Shown piece after piece: positions 5,814 through 5,830 of a stretch of DNA of 5,830 nt. This DNA is from Caryophanales bacterium UBA2289 (GTDB lineage: Bacteria > Bacillota_I > Bacilli_A > Izemoplasmatales > Hujiaoplasmataceae). Every line of letters starts with the position of its first letter. Within the stretch, counting starts at the first letter, position 1. Position numbers and translations under genes: made by a program. Location: assembly GCA_002345505.1 (NCBI GenBank), contig DDWJ01000003.1, positions 1 to 5,830 of the forward strand. The letters run 5' to 3'. Below the pieces are notes generated by a model. It did not search any database. It worked only from the letters and a program-made list of their open reading frames with translations, and had not been told where the DNA came from.

Positions 5814-5830
5814 TAGGACGAAAGGTCCTA
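5814..5830. repeat. short inverted repeat at the window edge
   Basis: TAGGAC and GTCCTA form a perfect 6-bp stem around GAAAG, ending on the last base of the window. GAAAGGTCCTA also resembles the start of the dispersed repeat (AAACGRCCYTATATA), allowing one gap and transitions, so a third copy may begin here. The window ends too soon to tell. Confidence 0.3.

Larger units (their letters stand above)
5593..5830. other. AT-rich stretch with no convincing gene, beyond the operon promoter
   Basis: No reading frame here has a credible start site with a ribosome binding sequence. The content I can support is one copy of the dispersed repeat (5708-5752) and a short hairpin at the window edge. On the minus strand a frame without a start stays open for about 40 codons across the repeat (reading SDLFLCYIRPF); it is probably repeat-derived rather than a gene. 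Confidence 0.5.

Overview
The window looks like low-GC Bacillota DNA, probably from a gut Erysipelotrichia- or Clostridia-type genome. The evidence is the strong AT bias, AGGAGG-like ribosome binding sites, TATAAT-type promoters and no in-frame TGA in long genes. The taxonomic guess is an inference from composition. All four large genes are on the minus strand, so transcription runs from high to low coordinates.

Reading in the direction of transcription, the right end (5593-5830) has no convincing gene and carries one copy of a short dispersed repeat (5708-5752). Next is an extended -10 promoter (5532-5559) bracketed by two nearly identical 30-bp operator-like elements, each with the dyad GGGTAA-tt-TTACCC. 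It drives an AAA_14/DUF4143 ATPase (4231-5481). After 42 nt comes a C39-like cysteine-peptidase domain fused to a GNAT acetyltransferase (2899-4188). The fusion's stop codon overlaps a strong Shine-Dalgarno sequence for a 54-codon ORF (2722-2886), which seems to be the start of a third operon gene cut off by other DNA. A second copy of the dispersed repeat (2818-2863) lies here, so the ATPase and C39-GNAT operon sits between two direct repeats.

The 2525-2898 gap holds a decayed 3' end of an IS3-family insertion sequence (plus strand), two perfect 16-bp palindromes, and an iteron-like array with a 23-bp period over the promoter of a second ATPase of the same broad type (1250-2509). That ATPase belongs to a different subfamily from the first and has Glu where the family's ExK lysine is expected. 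The last gene (72-1052) is an XRE-type regulator with a five-helix membrane domain and a possible YcxB-like segment.

The window resembles an accessory island in which two unrelated DUF4143-type ATPases each carry their own repeated cis element at the promoter. The best candidates for an undescribed system are the ATPase and C39-GNAT operon with its paired operators, and the general link between these ATPases and private cis repeats. Functions beyond domain assignment are inferred.
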